A stretch of DNA of 64,000 nt from contig NZ_JBLRWZ010000009.1 in the NCBI RefSeq assembly GCF_047920995.1, positions 8,305 through 72,304 of the forward strand, given 5' to 3'. Source of the DNA: Aliidiomarina sp047920995 (lineage in GTDB: Bacteria > Pseudomonadota > Gammaproteobacteria > Enterobacterales > Alteromonadaceae). Shown piece after piece: positions 34,072 to 43,438 of this stretch. The stretch's first letter is position 1. Every line of letters starts with the position of its first letter. A program made the position numbers and the translations under genes. The notes under the pieces are model-generated. The model saw only the letters and a list, made by a program, of their open reading frames with translations, was not told where the DNA came from and made no database searches.

Positions 34072-34865
34072 TCTGCATTCTCCGCGGCAAAGATTGGCAG
34101 ACGCACTACATCAAAGGCGGTCTGACGGCGAGACATACGGATTGCTTGAGTAAGCGGGCTTAAGAAGTTGTCTTCTACACGACCCCAAGAACGGGTTTCG
34201 TTATCCCATACCCATGCATTACGCATATCTAACGATTGTGCCAAGAACGCGATACGACCTACATGCAAGTAATCTACTGCAATGTCTTGGCCTTCGAAGC
34301 TCAACGTACCTTGATAAGAGATAAGGCCTACGCCGTAATCCATTTCAATTTGGTATGCTTCGATGATCTGACGGAACTTCTCAGAATCAGTAACTTCTGA
34401 GCGAACCATCAACTCACGTAAACGCTCAACTCGACGTTCCCGCTGTTCACGGTGAATTGGAATGTCCAGCTGAACGAACTCACCAAGTGAATCGATCATT
34501 TTGTACATAAGTGGCACAACACCTTGGCGCGTTTCTTCGATACCATCAATTTGATTTTGTAACGAATCAAGCGTCGCGTTCTGATCGTCTACAAGACGCT
34601 GAACGTGGTTGTTGTATAGTCTAAGCGCTTCGAACTCGGCAACTACCGAACGGTACTCACCTAGAAGATCGCTGCTCTGTTCGAACAACGAATCGATACG
34701 CTCTTGAGAGGCAGCATTGGCGCGATTGGTTTGCGTTTGCTCAGCCTGTAACTGTGACAAGGACGTATCTTGAGCTGAGGCCAAGCTTACTCCTGTCAGC
34801 GCCATCACACCTACCACGGCGGCAGCGATTTTGCTTCGTTTAATTACTGTGGTCATAGTTCCCAA
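34068..34865 (-). CDS. DUF3450 periplasmic coiled-coil protein
   Basis: Signal peptide (to about ASAQ, residue 32), then a helical coiled coil (LSQLQAEQTQTNRANAASQERID through NQIDGIEETRQG) and a globular C-terminus (GLISYQGTLSFEGQDIAVDYLHVGRIAFLAQS). DUF3450 genes regularly head TtpC-TonB2 operons; function unproven, probably a periplasmic partner of the TtpC coiled coil. First gene of the unit. Confidence 0.9.
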   Translation of the reverse strand: MGTMTTVIKRSKIAAAVVGVMALTGVSLASAQDTSLSQLQAEQTQTNRANAASQERIDSLFEQSSDLLGEYRSVVAEFEALRLYNNHVQRLVDDQNATLDSLQNQIDGIEETRQGVVPLMYKMIDSLGEFVQLDIPIHREQRERRVERLRELMVRSEVTDSEKFRQIIEAYQIEMDYGVGLISYQGTLSFEGQDIAVDYLHVGRIAFLAQSLDMRNAWVWDNETRSWGRVEDNFLSPLTQAIRMSRRQTAFDVVRLPIFAAENAE

Positions 34866-35218
34866 CCAATTTGACTTAACTTTATCCTTCGCTTACGAGG
34901 CGTGAACAGAAGTGCGAACGTCACCTGGTAATGCTCGGGACCCAGTTGTGTGAGTGATGAAAAAGTTTTCTACACCAAAATAGCTATCTCGCAGAAATAG
35001 CATTCCTCGAATACTCCCACGAACACGGCGAGCCTGTCAACCGAGCAAATAGAGGTTTCTTCTCAGAATGTATGCGTGCACAAAAAGTTCATATACAAAA
35101 GGCACATGAGAGCAAATCATCCGACCAGATCATGCGCCATGCCTCGCTAGTAGCAAATTTACTGCATTATTTTTTAGCAAGAAAAAAAAGGCTTCGAAAA
35201 CTAATTAGTTAGCTAAAG
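34866..35218. other. Upstream region of the TonB-like operon
   Basis: 353 bp without a supported gene. It must hold the operon promoter (minus strand). I looked for a Fur box and saw none that is convincing. Near its far end (35208-35223) is a small palindrome GTTAGCT-AA-AGCTAAC that overlaps the methyltransferase stop, followed on the minus strand by a T8 run further on; possibly a weak terminator. Confidence 0.5.
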
Positions 35219-36199
35219 CTAACGCTTTTTCGCCGTGAAAGTATAAGCGAACAACTCATCTTCAATTGTAAAATCTGCATACGAAAATTCGCCTTGCAAA
35301 TCTTCAACTATGCTTTGAAGTGCCATTAACTTTTCTTTATTCAAAGCCACAGAAACCTGTTCTTGGATGCGTAATACGTGATTCTGCAACGCATTATAAA
35401 CCCCTCCCAAGCCCTGCAAAGCTTGCTTGGCAGTTTGTGCATCCTGCACTGATTTAATTAAACCAATGGCCTGGCCAAATACATCATTCACCCATTCTCC
35501 ATCGCCTGCTTGGTTAAAACGCTCATTGATGATCGTCATGGTCCACTGCACTGATTTGGTAACCGCGATACATTCTTGCGTGCGATTCCAACTCGTGTAA
35601 TCCATGTTATCTAGCGCTCCCGAGGCCAAATTAAAGAGCAAATCAAGTTGCATAAAAAGTGGCGAGTTATTCAAGATATAATCGAAAATTTGTAAACCAC
35701 GTTGGGAATCCTGCACTAATGCCGATTCGCTATGATGCGCCATTACCACCAGTTCACCGCCTGGCTTCAACACTCGAAAAATCTCTTGCAGCGCCGGTTT
35801 TGTATCCGCATATTCAAAGGCAAACTGGCTAGTTACACAATCGATAGAACCATCCGCAAAGGGCATTTTCTCGATAGGCGTTTCACCGTGAAAGCTAATT
35901 CCCTGCAGTTTTTTCTGTAGCTCTGGTTTGCCCTGCAAGCTCGCTTCTGGATTAATCGCCGCCGCATCAACTCCGATAACCTCCCAAGCACGCTTATGTT
36001 TTTCCCCGTACTCGGTTATCAATACTGCAAGAGCACCATTACCGGTACCAGCGTCTACCACGCAAGCATCTTTCGCACATTTACTGAGGTGCTGCTGCCA
36101 AAACTCGGCTATTTCACCGGCATAGCCTGAGGCCGCCCCTGATTCGGCAAAACTGTTTAACGCGCCTGAATTGCGCCAATAATCACTCCAATGTTGCAT
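35219..36199 (-). CDS. Class I SAM-dependent methyltransferase
   Basis: 326 residues. SAM motif I is VVDAGTGNGALAVLI (about residues 46-60), with VIGVDAAAINPEA (motif II acidic), SIDCVTSQFAFEYAD (motif post-II) and EIFRVLKPGGELVVMAHH (motif III). The C-terminal half has no motif I recognise. Substrate unknown. Stands alone between the TonB-like operon and the receptor gene. Confidence 0.82.
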   Translation of the reverse strand: MQHWSDYWRNSGALNSFAESGAASGYAGEIAEFWQQHLSKCAKDACVVDAGTGNGALAVLITEYGEKHKRAWEVIGVDAAAINPEASLQGKPELQKKLQGISFHGETPIEKMPFADGSIDCVTSQFAFEYADTKPALQEIFRVLKPGGELVVMAHHSESALVQDSQRGLQIFDYILNNSPLFMQLDLLFNLASGALDNMDYTSWNRTQECIAVTKSVQWTMTIINERFNQAGDGEWVNDVFGQAIGLIKSVQDAQTAKQALQGLGGVYNALQNHVLRIQEQVSVALNKEKLMALQSIVEDLQGEFSYADFTIEDELFAYTFTAKKR

Positions 36200-36240
36200 A
36201 GTTTCTTTATCTCTATTAGTGGCTGAAAATAGTGGCTGAA

Positions 36241-36267
36241 AAAAAACCGGCCCTAAGGCCGGTTTTT
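36241..36267. terminator. Bidirectional rho-independent terminator
   Basis: A6 then CCGGCC-CTAA-GGCCGG then T5: a perfect hairpin usable on both strands. On the minus strand it closes the TonB-dependent receptor gene (stop at 36309) before the methyltransferase. Confidence 0.9.
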
Positions 36268-36308
36268 ATGTTGGTTATTAACAACCAAATTTAACTCAAC
36301 TCAATTAC

Positions 36309-39080
36309 TTAGAATTTTTGCGTGTAACGGAAGTAAGTTACACGGCCAAACGCATTGTAAAGGTTGAAGTTGTAGCTACGGCCACCGAATGCACGCAGTT
36401 GCGGCTCTTTAGCGAACGCGTTTTGAGCACCAACAGTTAAGCGGCCATTCCAAGAAGTGTTATAAGTTACTTGGATATCGTTAGTGATCCAAGTAGCAAT
36501 ATAATCATCTGGGTTAGTGGTGCTTTGTTGATCGCCGATTACATTCATGTTCCAAGCAATATCAAAATCGCTAATGCTGTACACGTTTTGTAAAGTTGCA
36601 CGGTATTTCGGGTCACCAATTTCACCTACGAAGCTAGTACCACCATCCACTTTAAATGAACGAGTATAAGCTACTTGTAAGTTCTGGTTTAAACGACCGT
36701 ACTGGCCGAAATCAAAGTTAGTACGTGCATTGAAATCAAAGCCTTCGATATCGATTGAACCATCGTTACCGAAACCACCGTTTACAAGAACGATTGGATT
36801 TACTGGGCTACCTGCTGGTACTTGGCCAGTAAAATCAACGTTCGTGTTACGAATAATACCTAAACCAGCTGGAATATTCTGGCCTAAACGCTCACGGGTT
36901 AACAAGTTACCTGCACCAAACGATGCGATCCGATTGGTAATTTCAACTTTCCAGTAATCAAGTGAGAAGTTGAACCAATCAGCTGGCTGATATGCAACAC
37001 CCAATGACATTTGCGTTGATTGCTCAGATTCTAAATCTGGGTTTGCACGCGTTTCTTGGCGAACCTGCACTGCACAGTTTGCAGCTTGCGAGAAGTTCAA
37101 GCAAGTTGCTGGATCAGAAACTGATGGGTTACCAGAAGACGGTGCTTGTGTGATGATATCCAAGCTTGGTGCACGGAAACCTTCACCCCACGAACCACGA
37201 ACCAATAGCGTATCAGTTGGGGTCCAACGGAAGCTTGCTTTTGGCGAGAAATCTGAACCATAGTCAGAATACTCATCGAAACGGCCTGCGAAGTTCAATT
37301 CAAAATCGTAGGTTACTGGCACAAGTACTTCGAAATAACCTGAAGTTACATCACGACCACCACCTGCAGAGTTACCCGCAGAACCACCTACAGAACCGGC
37401 TTCAGAAAGCGCATCGTACTGATCCACATAATCTTCTTCGCGGTACTCGAAACCTACTGCCGCTTGAATCATACCTGCATTCGTATCCATTACATCGAAG
37501 CTAGCAGAACCAAAAATTTCTCTTTGATCAAACTGCGAAACTCGCGAAATGGTTACGTTCATGCTGTTAATCAATTGCGCATAAGCATTTTGATCAGCTT
37601 CAGAAGTGTAACGTGAACCCAATGGATCGCGTAAATCATAGTAGATGCCCGTGAACGATGCATTGTTCACCAGGTTGTCAGCTTGGGTACGCAATAAGTA
37701 GTTGTAACCAATATCAAAGGTTTTTGAACTACTGGTACGCGCACCGAAATCTACATCTACTTCACCGATACGGCCTTGAGCGCCGAATAGTAAATCTGTA
37801 GAAGTGTTATCTACATAACTATCTCGGTTACCGATTGAAGCGAAGCGATGCCAGTATTTCATGTCACGGTTACCCGTAACGGTACCACCGATCAGCTCAT
37901 CTTCATCATTGAAGCGCGGAGTTACTGCGTTATCACCAGCAAACACTGTATCACCAGCTAACCAGCTGTTGTATGCAGCAACACCGATGTTACGGCCATC
38001 TGCAGCATATCCTGGGTTATAGAACGGGCTATCAGGGTTGGTTGGGTTGTTCAAGCTGCTTGCATTTAGCGTTGAACCTGGATCATTCAATGAAGGAGCA
38101 TAACGGCCAAACGATTTGGCGCGCGCATAGCTAGCATTCATGAACACGTTCCAATCATCGTTGATATCGTGGTCAGCTTTCAAGAACAAGCCTTGGTTAC
38201 CAGTAGATGCTTCGTTCGCATTTGTTGCGTTAAAGTTGTAAGCACAAGTATTTGCTGCACCCGTTAAGCGGAAGTTCACTGTATCCGCACAAGTGCTTGG
38301 ATCTGCAGCACGGAAACCACCAGAGTTATCAGTTTCAGTTACGTTATTACCGTAAATTGAAGTACCTGGTTGCACCCACTTATAGGCGTTTTCAAAAATG
38401 ATGTCACGGTTGTTCCATGAAACACCACCGATTACCCGGGTAGTATCGCTAGAAGAACCGAATACGATTGAACCTTCTTCACGATCACCGCCATCACTTG
38501 GCAAGCTTACAGTTGAACGGCCATAACGCGCTTCAACGCCGTTGAAATCACGACGTGTTACGATGTTGATTACACCACCGATCGCATCTGAACCATATAC
38601 TGCAGATGCACCGTCAGAAAGGATTTCAATCCGCTCTACCGCTGCCATTGGCACGATGTTCAAATCTTGGCTAGAACCAGTTGATGGAGACGTTGGTAAA
38701 CGACGGCCATCTAAAAGAACTAACGTACGAGAAGCACCTAAGCCACGTAAACTTACGGTTGCAGTACCCTGCGCCGCGCTACCAGATTGCGGACGGAATG
38801 AACCAGAAGTGTTAAAAGTTGTGCCACGAAGTAAATCGGCAACTGAAGTTTCACCAGAAAGATCGATGTCTTCACGGCTAATAGTTGTTACCGGCAGCGC
38901 GCCTTCCATCTCTGAACGAGAAATACGCGAACCAGTTACTTGGATACGCTCAACGCGCTCCGCCTGTTCTTCTTCTTGCTCCTGCTCTTGCGCTTGCGCA
39001 ATTCCAGCGAATGCTGTAGCTGAAGCACCAAACATCAATGCTAAGCGAACGGACTTAGCTACTTTGCTATTTGTGTACAT
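36309..39080 (-). CDS. TonB-dependent outer membrane receptor
   Basis: Signal peptide to about AQAQ (residue 31), a Glu/Gln-rich stretch, a TonB box region (ERIQVTGSRI), plug domain (PVTTISREDIDLSGETSVADLLRG, VSLRGLGASRTLVLLDGRRLP, VERIEILSDGASAVYGSDAIGGVINIVTR), then a beta-barrel ending in the Phe-terminal strand FGRVTYFRYTQKF. 923 residues. The ligand cannot be read from sequence; receptors with this SGSFRPQSGSAAQGTATVSLRGLG plug are common in marine Alteromonadales. Cysteine pairs (CADTVNF...CAYNF; CLNFSQAANC) suggest loop disulfides. Good ribosome site GGGAG, 8 bp before ATG. Confidence 0.93.
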   Translation of the reverse strand: MYTNSKVAKSVRLALMFGASATAFAGIAQAQEQEQEEEQAERVERIQVTGSRISRSEMEGALPVTTISREDIDLSGETSVADLLRGTTFNTSGSFRPQSGSAAQGTATVSLRGLGASRTLVLLDGRRLPTSPSTGSSQDLNIVPMAAVERIEILSDGASAVYGSDAIGGVINIVTRRDFNGVEARYGRSTVSLPSDGGDREEGSIVFGSSSDTTRVIGGVSWNNRDIIFENAYKWVQPGTSIYGNNVTETDNSGGFRAADPSTCADTVNFRLTGAANTCAYNFNATNANEASTGNQGLFLKADHDINDDWNVFMNASYARAKSFGRYAPSLNDPGSTLNASSLNNPTNPDSPFYNPGYAADGRNIGVAAYNSWLAGDTVFAGDNAVTPRFNDEDELIGGTVTGNRDMKYWHRFASIGNRDSYVDNTSTDLLFGAQGRIGEVDVDFGARTSSSKTFDIGYNYLLRTQADNLVNNASFTGIYYDLRDPLGSRYTSEADQNAYAQLINSMNVTISRVSQFDQREIFGSASFDVMDTNAGMIQAAVGFEYREEDYVDQYDALSEAGSVGGSAGNSAGGGRDVTSGYFEVLVPVTYDFELNFAGRFDEYSDYGSDFSPKASFRWTPTDTLLVRGSWGEGFRAPSLDIITQAPSSGNPSVSDPATCLNFSQAANCAVQVRQETRANPDLESEQSTQMSLGVAYQPADWFNFSLDYWKVEITNRIASFGAGNLLTRERLGQNIPAGLGIIRNTNVDFTGQVPAGSPVNPIVLVNGGFGNDGSIDIEGFDFNARTNFDFGQYGRLNQNLQVAYTRSFKVDGGTSFVGEIGDPKYRATLQNVYSISDFDIAWNMNVIGDQQSTTNPDDYIATWITNDIQVTYNTSWNGRLTVGAQNAFAKEPQLRAFGGRSYNFNLYNAFGRVTYFRYTQKF

Positions 39081-39387
39081 GTAGTATCTCCCTGGATCAC
39101 TCGTGGTGATTTTTAGGTTTATTATGCAGCAGAAAATTGCTGCTTTATCTTGAGTGTTTTGTTTAAAACTTTTTGTTTACAAATCAACAAACTGTTGAGA
39201 AATCTTAGTGGTTCGCTCTACACAACCCACCCAACATATACGGGCACTTTATCCCAAGATGTTGTTAGATTTTAACGCCCAACACCCTGACTATATCAAA
39301 ACGTATAAGGGTTGCAAGCCTTATAGGGCTATTTTACGCAACAAATGTGAACTTTTCGTGTTTTACGCAAACTAACGCGCACACTGG
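39081..39387. other. Upstream region of the TonB-dependent receptor
   Basis: 307 bp without a supported gene. It should hold the receptor promoter. A perfect 6-bp palindrome GCAGCA-GAAAAT-TGCTGC (39126-39143) lies about 45 bp upstream of the start codon in the probable leader. No terminator is obvious for the 98-residue gene that ends at 39388. Confidence 0.5.
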
Positions 39388-39684
39388 TTAATCTTTATAC
39401 AGAGCTTGCACTAGTGCGTTCAGTTGTTGCTCTACTACATCGCGCACAAATGGATAGGTAGGCGAACTCGGGGATATTTCCGCTAGCATACGAGCATTCT
39501 TCTCAGCTTCATCCAAATACGCTACAACCTTATCGCTGCGGGTTTTGAACACCGATTGGGCGAACCACTCGCGGGTTAATTCAGGGCTGCGCCGCTGGGC
39601 ACGCTCACGCAACGCGCGGAACACAGCGGCGGTTTTGGCTTCAGATTCACTAATACTTGCAGCCACAGATTCCATGTCACTCAT
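39388..39684 (-). CDS. Small conserved-looking hypothetical protein behind tryptophan dioxygenase
   Basis: 98 residues, helical and charged, no signal peptide or membrane segment; I do not recognise the family. Its ATG directly follows the stop codon of the dioxygenase gene (TAA then ATG), with GGGAG just upstream inside that gene, so translation is coupled. The placement suggests a role tied to tryptophan/kynurenine breakdown or to the dioxygenase itself. Confidence 0.7.
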   Translation of the reverse strand: MSDMESVAASISESEAKTAAVFRALRERAQRRSPELTREWFAQSVFKTRSDKVVAYLDEAEKNARMLAEISPSSPTYPFVRDVVEQQLNALVQALYKD

Positions 39685-40770
39685 TTATAACTCCCGGCGT
39701 AAACTTGCCCTTACAGAGGCCGGTAACGGTGGCAAACTCCCTTTTGGCAATAAATACGTGGCCAAATTCATAAAATCGGTGAAGATCCGGTTCTTCTCCG
39801 TTGTGCGTTTAAGGTATTCGTGGCCAGAAGAGCCCCCCGTACCTATCTTCGAACCTAACATACGTTGCACCATCATGGCATGCCGATACCGCCAAATTGT
39901 TAAGTTCTCATCAATATCGGTAAGGGCACTTAACACCTGGTAGGGTAAGTTAAACACTGGTTCTTCACGGTACAAATTGATAAACAACGCGGCCTGCATT
40001 GCTCGCTGCGATAAACGCACTCTGCCATCCGCCTGCATCGCGGCATATTTATCCGCTTCGAACAGCGCCGAAAAGTTATCGCGTGTTGTTGCTAATTCCT
40101 CTAGCTCAGTAGTAAGTTCTTCTTCGCTTAACAGCGTATTCGCGCGCACAATCTCTTCATCATGCAACAATTGCTGATCGATGGCCTGTTGATAGTGTTG
40201 CCAAAAGGTAAACTCGTCCTGTTCTAAAAAAGGCATCCGCGCCAGCCAAGCATCCACCCGAGTAAATAAATCAGGTTGTTGCTCCAACTCTTCTAGATAG
40301 GCTCGATCGCTCGGGTTAATGCGGTTATAAAACGAGGCTTGATCAAAAGCGATACGCTTATCACGGCGCACCCCTAAACTAATTTCAATTTCTTTGAACT
40401 GAATACTTTGAAAGCCTGAAGCGGGCACTAAATAATCACGGAATTCGAGAAAATCTTGCGCCGTCATGGTTTCCATTACACTAATCTGCTGGTTTAACAG
40501 CTCTTGAATGGTTACTACCCGCTTCAGCCGATGCACAATGGTCATCAGTTGTTCATCGGGAATATGCGGCTCTCGGAAAATAGCCAACACCGAGCGCAGC
40601 TCATGCATCATCTGCTTAAACCACAGCTCATAGGCCTGATGCACAATAATAAACAGCATCTCGTCATGCGCTTCAGCACCGTAGTTCGGTGCAACCGGTT
40701 GTTGCGCACTCAGTAATTTATCTAAACCAAGGTAATCGCCGTAATACACTGGTTCTTTATTCTTTTTCAT
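39685..40770 (-). CDS. kynA: Tryptophan 2,3-dioxygenase
   Basis: Haem enzyme opening the indole ring of L-tryptophan to N-formylkynurenine. Haem/substrate segments HDEMLFIIVHQAYELWFK (with the distal His region), FRDYLVPASGFQSIQF and GTGGSSGHEYLKRT are all present. Length 361, of the longer bacterial type. No formamidase or kynureninase gene is nearby, so the pathway partner genes must be elsewhere. Confidence 0.94.
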   Translation of the reverse strand: MKKNKEPVYYGDYLGLDKLLSAQQPVAPNYGAEAHDEMLFIIVHQAYELWFKQMMHELRSVLAIFREPHIPDEQLMTIVHRLKRVVTIQELLNQQISVMETMTAQDFLEFRDYLVPASGFQSIQFKEIEISLGVRRDKRIAFDQASFYNRINPSDRAYLEELEQQPDLFTRVDAWLARMPFLEQDEFTFWQHYQQAIDQQLLHDEEIVRANTLLSEEELTTELEELATTRDNFSALFEADKYAAMQADGRVRLSQRAMQAALFINLYREEPVFNLPYQVLSALTDIDENLTIWRYRHAMMVQRMLGSKIGTGGSSGHEYLKRTTEKNRIFTDFMNLATYLLPKGSLPPLPASVRASLRREL

Positions 40771-42028
40771 TTTTGTCCTTGCTCGTATTCGAGCTCGCTA
40801 GCTGGTGCCAAAGTTCGCAGTTTACCCGTGTTGCCACATGTAAAAGCGTGCCCTCTTGGCAGATAAAACCGTTTAAATAATCTACTTCAGTGGGCTTGCC
40901 GGCCTCACTATCTTGCAACATGCTGCAGCGATTGTTTGCCGTAGCACGAATTACTTGTTGTACCGAAGCTACTAACACATCTGCATCAAGGTACGGGTTC
41001 AAGTTACCAATCTCTTCGCAAATGGCGCGGATTTTGGGTTGGTATTCGTTCTTTCTTAACACACCATTCACATCACCGGCAATGGTTGCCAGCGGATTAA
41101 TCACGCAATTAATGGCAAGTTTGTGCCAACGCCTAGCGCTAATATTTGCCTCCCAATGTAAGGGCGGTAATGCTTGCGCTAAGGTGTGAAACCAAGCTGG
41201 CTGTTGTGGCTTATCGTTCGATTCAGCAAGCGCCGCATAGCGGGTAAGCGCGTGTTGTGGGCCATTCCGTTCTGCATCAATTAGCGAATTCATTGCAGCG
41301 GTGCTAGTTTCTGCAGTATCGGTTGCATGCTCAGCGCCTGTGGCTTTTGCACTGCGGAGCCCTAGCCAACTCTCTCCCAAGCCCGCATGCACTGTGCTTA
41401 ATCGCGATTGCCGCCACGCACCATGGGTAGTTACTAAATCATATACTTGTACGTGGCCTGCTTGCGCTGCTTGTGCCAACATCGTATCGGCCGCGCCCAT
41501 GCCATTGTGGCTTAAAACCAGCTGCATAGGGGCTTTACCTATACAGTTAGCTGCGCCCTTACTTATAACCTGCTCCGCTCCCTGTTCCTCTCCCTGCTCC
41601 TCCCCCTGTTCCGGGAAGAACTGCTGCAATATTTGCCGCAACAGGGGCTCTAGTTGCCATGCTTTCACCATAATCAGCCAAATCGCTCCAGAAGGCGCTG
41701 CGGCGGCTGAATGAATTACCGGAAAACGTGCTCGTATCGATTTCTGAGTGATATTTGCTGCAGCGGAATTAGGTGTTTGTGCGGCCTGCGGCGCTGCGCC
41801 TGCGGCAGGCACAACGTTAAGCTCTACCTCGGGCCCATCACTAGCATGCCGGGAGTACACCATTACCGGCGCGCCAGCTTGCTGCAAACCATGCGCCCAT
41901 AGTGAACCTAAGGCACCAGTACCAACCACTACCCAAGTTGGCTGCGTATCTGGTGCATTCTTTTGCAAATCGCTTTGTAGCTTGCTTTGTAAATCTTTAA
42001 TTCCCGCAGAACTAGCCATTCTCTTCAT
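40757..42028 (-). CDS. panE: 2-dehydropantoate 2-reductase-like protein (PanE/ApbA family), expanded
   Basis: NADPH-dependent reductase fold: Rossmann motif VVGTGALGSLWAHGLQ, catalytic Lys region IMVKAWQLEPL, SHNGMGAAD, and C-terminal WHKLAINCVINPLATIAGD with EVDYLNGF. Family pattern fits pantothenate synthesis. Odd: about 100 residues longer than E. coli PanE (303), the surplus being low-complexity segments near residues 65-90 (Ala/Pro-rich), a QGEEQGEEQGAEQ repeat, and an Ala/Thr-rich part around ATDTAETSTAAM. Start uncertain: ATG at 42028, 42019 or 42058. Overlaps the ampG end and the start of kynA. Confidence 0.85.
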   Translation of the reverse strand: MKRMASSAGIKDLQSKLQSDLQKNAPDTQPTWVVVGTGALGSLWAHGLQQAGAPVMVYSRHASDGPEVELNVVPAAGAAPQAAQTPNSAAANITQKSIRARFPVIHSAAAAPSGAIWLIMVKAWQLEPLLRQILQQFFPEQGEEQGEEQGAEQVISKGAANCIGKAPMQLVLSHNGMGAADTMLAQAAQAGHVQVYDLVTTHGAWRQSRLSTVHAGLGESWLGLRSAKATGAEHATDTAETSTAAMNSLIDAERNGPQHALTRYAALAESNDKPQQPAWFHTLAQALPPLHWEANISARRWHKLAINCVINPLATIAGDVNGVLRKNEYQPKIRAICEEIGNLNPYLDADVLVASVQQVIRATANNRCSMLQDSEAGKPTEVDYLNGFICQEGTLLHVATRVNCELWHQLASSNTSKDKNEKE

Positions 42029-43433
42029 CCCACCGCGCTTGTTTGGCACGGCCTTCATCTTCTAGTGCTTGAATAGGCTTACGAATTGTCCATAAGAATA
42101 GCAAGCTAGGGATTACCATCAAGGTGGTTAACAGAAAGAACACCGCCCAGTTGCCATCCAGCCAATCCACCACTACACCGCTATACGCGGCAAGTACGGT
42201 GCGGCCAAATGTGGCCACGGAGGCCATCAACGCATATTGAGTAGCGGTAAACGCGCGGTTCGCCAACAGTGAAATCAGCGCCACAAAGGCCACAGTAGAC
42301 CAAGCTGAGGTGAAACCATCGGAGATCACCGCAGCCAATAGCAAGGGCTTACTGGGCCCTACAACCGCCAACGCCGAGAACAGTAAATTACTCAACGCCA
42401 TGGCACTGCCGCCAATAAACAGGCCTTTCAAGATACCAATGCGCATAGTTACGTATGCGCCCAACAGCGAGAAAATAATGGTAATCCACCAATTCACCAG
42501 CTTCGAATACAAACCTATTTCTGAATTGGTAAAACCAACTTCTTGGTAGAAAACAATCGACATTCGCCCCAAGAAGGCTTCGCCAACCTTGAACAGCAGC
42601 ACGAACAACAAAATTGACAAGGCAAAACGCACACCATTGCGGCGGAAGAACTCCGCTAACGGTTCTACCAGGGTAACCCCTAGCCATGCGGTAAGCTTAT
42701 GGCCCATACGAATAGTATTACCGGCACCTGCCAACACTTGCTGATAACGCAACTCTGCTTCTCGCTGCAATACACGGCGATCAGTTTTCGGCTCCCGCGC
42801 CAGCCACACCCCGGCACTTAAAAACAGCATCATTACCGCCAGCACTTGGTAAACGCGGGGCCAATCCCAGCCGGGTAAATCGGATAAGAAAAACGGAATT
42901 GCACCTAGCCCAGCGAAACCGGTCCACCAACCTGCGGTGGCCATCGCCGCACCCGCGGATTGCAAGCGTGCTTCATGCTCGCCAATTGAATCAATTCGAT
43001 ATGCATCAATAGAAATATCTTGGGTTGCCGAGAATATGGCGATGGTTAATGCCACCATGCCAGCGAAGCGCAACTGCGTAGTAAAATCGATTTGGGCAAG
43101 GAAGAAACAGCTGGCAGCAACACCCAGCTGACAAAATAACACCCAGCTACGCCGATGCCCCAACCAGTTACTAAGAACAGGAATGCGCACCCTATCCACT
43201 AATGGCGACCACAAAAAGTTAACCGAATATACGGCAAATACAGCGCCAAAGAAGCCAATAGTGGCGCGGGTAAACCCCATTTCGTTCAGCCAAGCCGACA
43301 TTGAAGAACCGATCATTACCCACGGATAGCCGCTCGCCATCCCGAGTAAAAATATAGTAAGCAGCCGCCGTTGCAGATAAAACCGCACAACATTGCCGAA
43401 ACCCACCGGGGCTTGGTTTAATAATTTTGCCAC
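42012..43433 (-). CDS. ampG: Muropeptide permease AmpG
   Basis: Major facilitator importing anhydro-muropeptides for cell-wall recycling. About 12 membrane helices; family markers FLLGMASGYPWVMIGSSMSAWL, FLWSPLVDRV, FSATQDISIDAYRID and VAFVALISLLANRAFTATQYALMAS. Length 473 (E. coli 491). The ampG-yajG neighbourhood of E. coli is kept, with a prolyl isomerase between them (5-bp gap). Confidence 0.93.
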   Translation of the reverse strand: MAKLLNQAPVGFGNVVRFYLQRRLLTIFLLGMASGYPWVMIGSSMSAWLNEMGFTRATIGFFGAVFAVYSVNFLWSPLVDRVRIPVLSNWLGHRRSWVLFCQLGVAASCFFLAQIDFTTQLRFAGMVALTIAIFSATQDISIDAYRIDSIGEHEARLQSAGAAMATAGWWTGFAGLGAIPFFLSDLPGWDWPRVYQVLAVMMLFLSAGVWLAREPKTDRRVLQREAELRYQQVLAGAGNTIRMGHKLTAWLGVTLVEPLAEFFRRNGVRFALSILLFVLLFKVGEAFLGRMSIVFYQEVGFTNSEIGLYSKLVNWWITIIFSLLGAYVTMRIGILKGLFIGGSAMALSNLLFSALAVVGPSKPLLLAAVISDGFTSAWSTVAFVALISLLANRAFTATQYALMASVATFGRTVLAAYSGVVVDWLDGNWAVFFLLTTLMVIPSLLFLWTIRKPIQALEDEGRAKQARWDEENG

Positions 43434-43438
43434 GGCAA

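Noticed and set aside
34866..35218. Fur box upstream of the TonB-like operon
   Set aside because: AT-rich words such as AAATAGC occur, but nothing close to the 19-bp Fur palindrome.
38542..39084. 180-residue ORF antisense to the TonB-dependent receptor
   Set aside because: It mirrors the codon pattern of the receptor gene, has no recognisable domain and no ribosome site.
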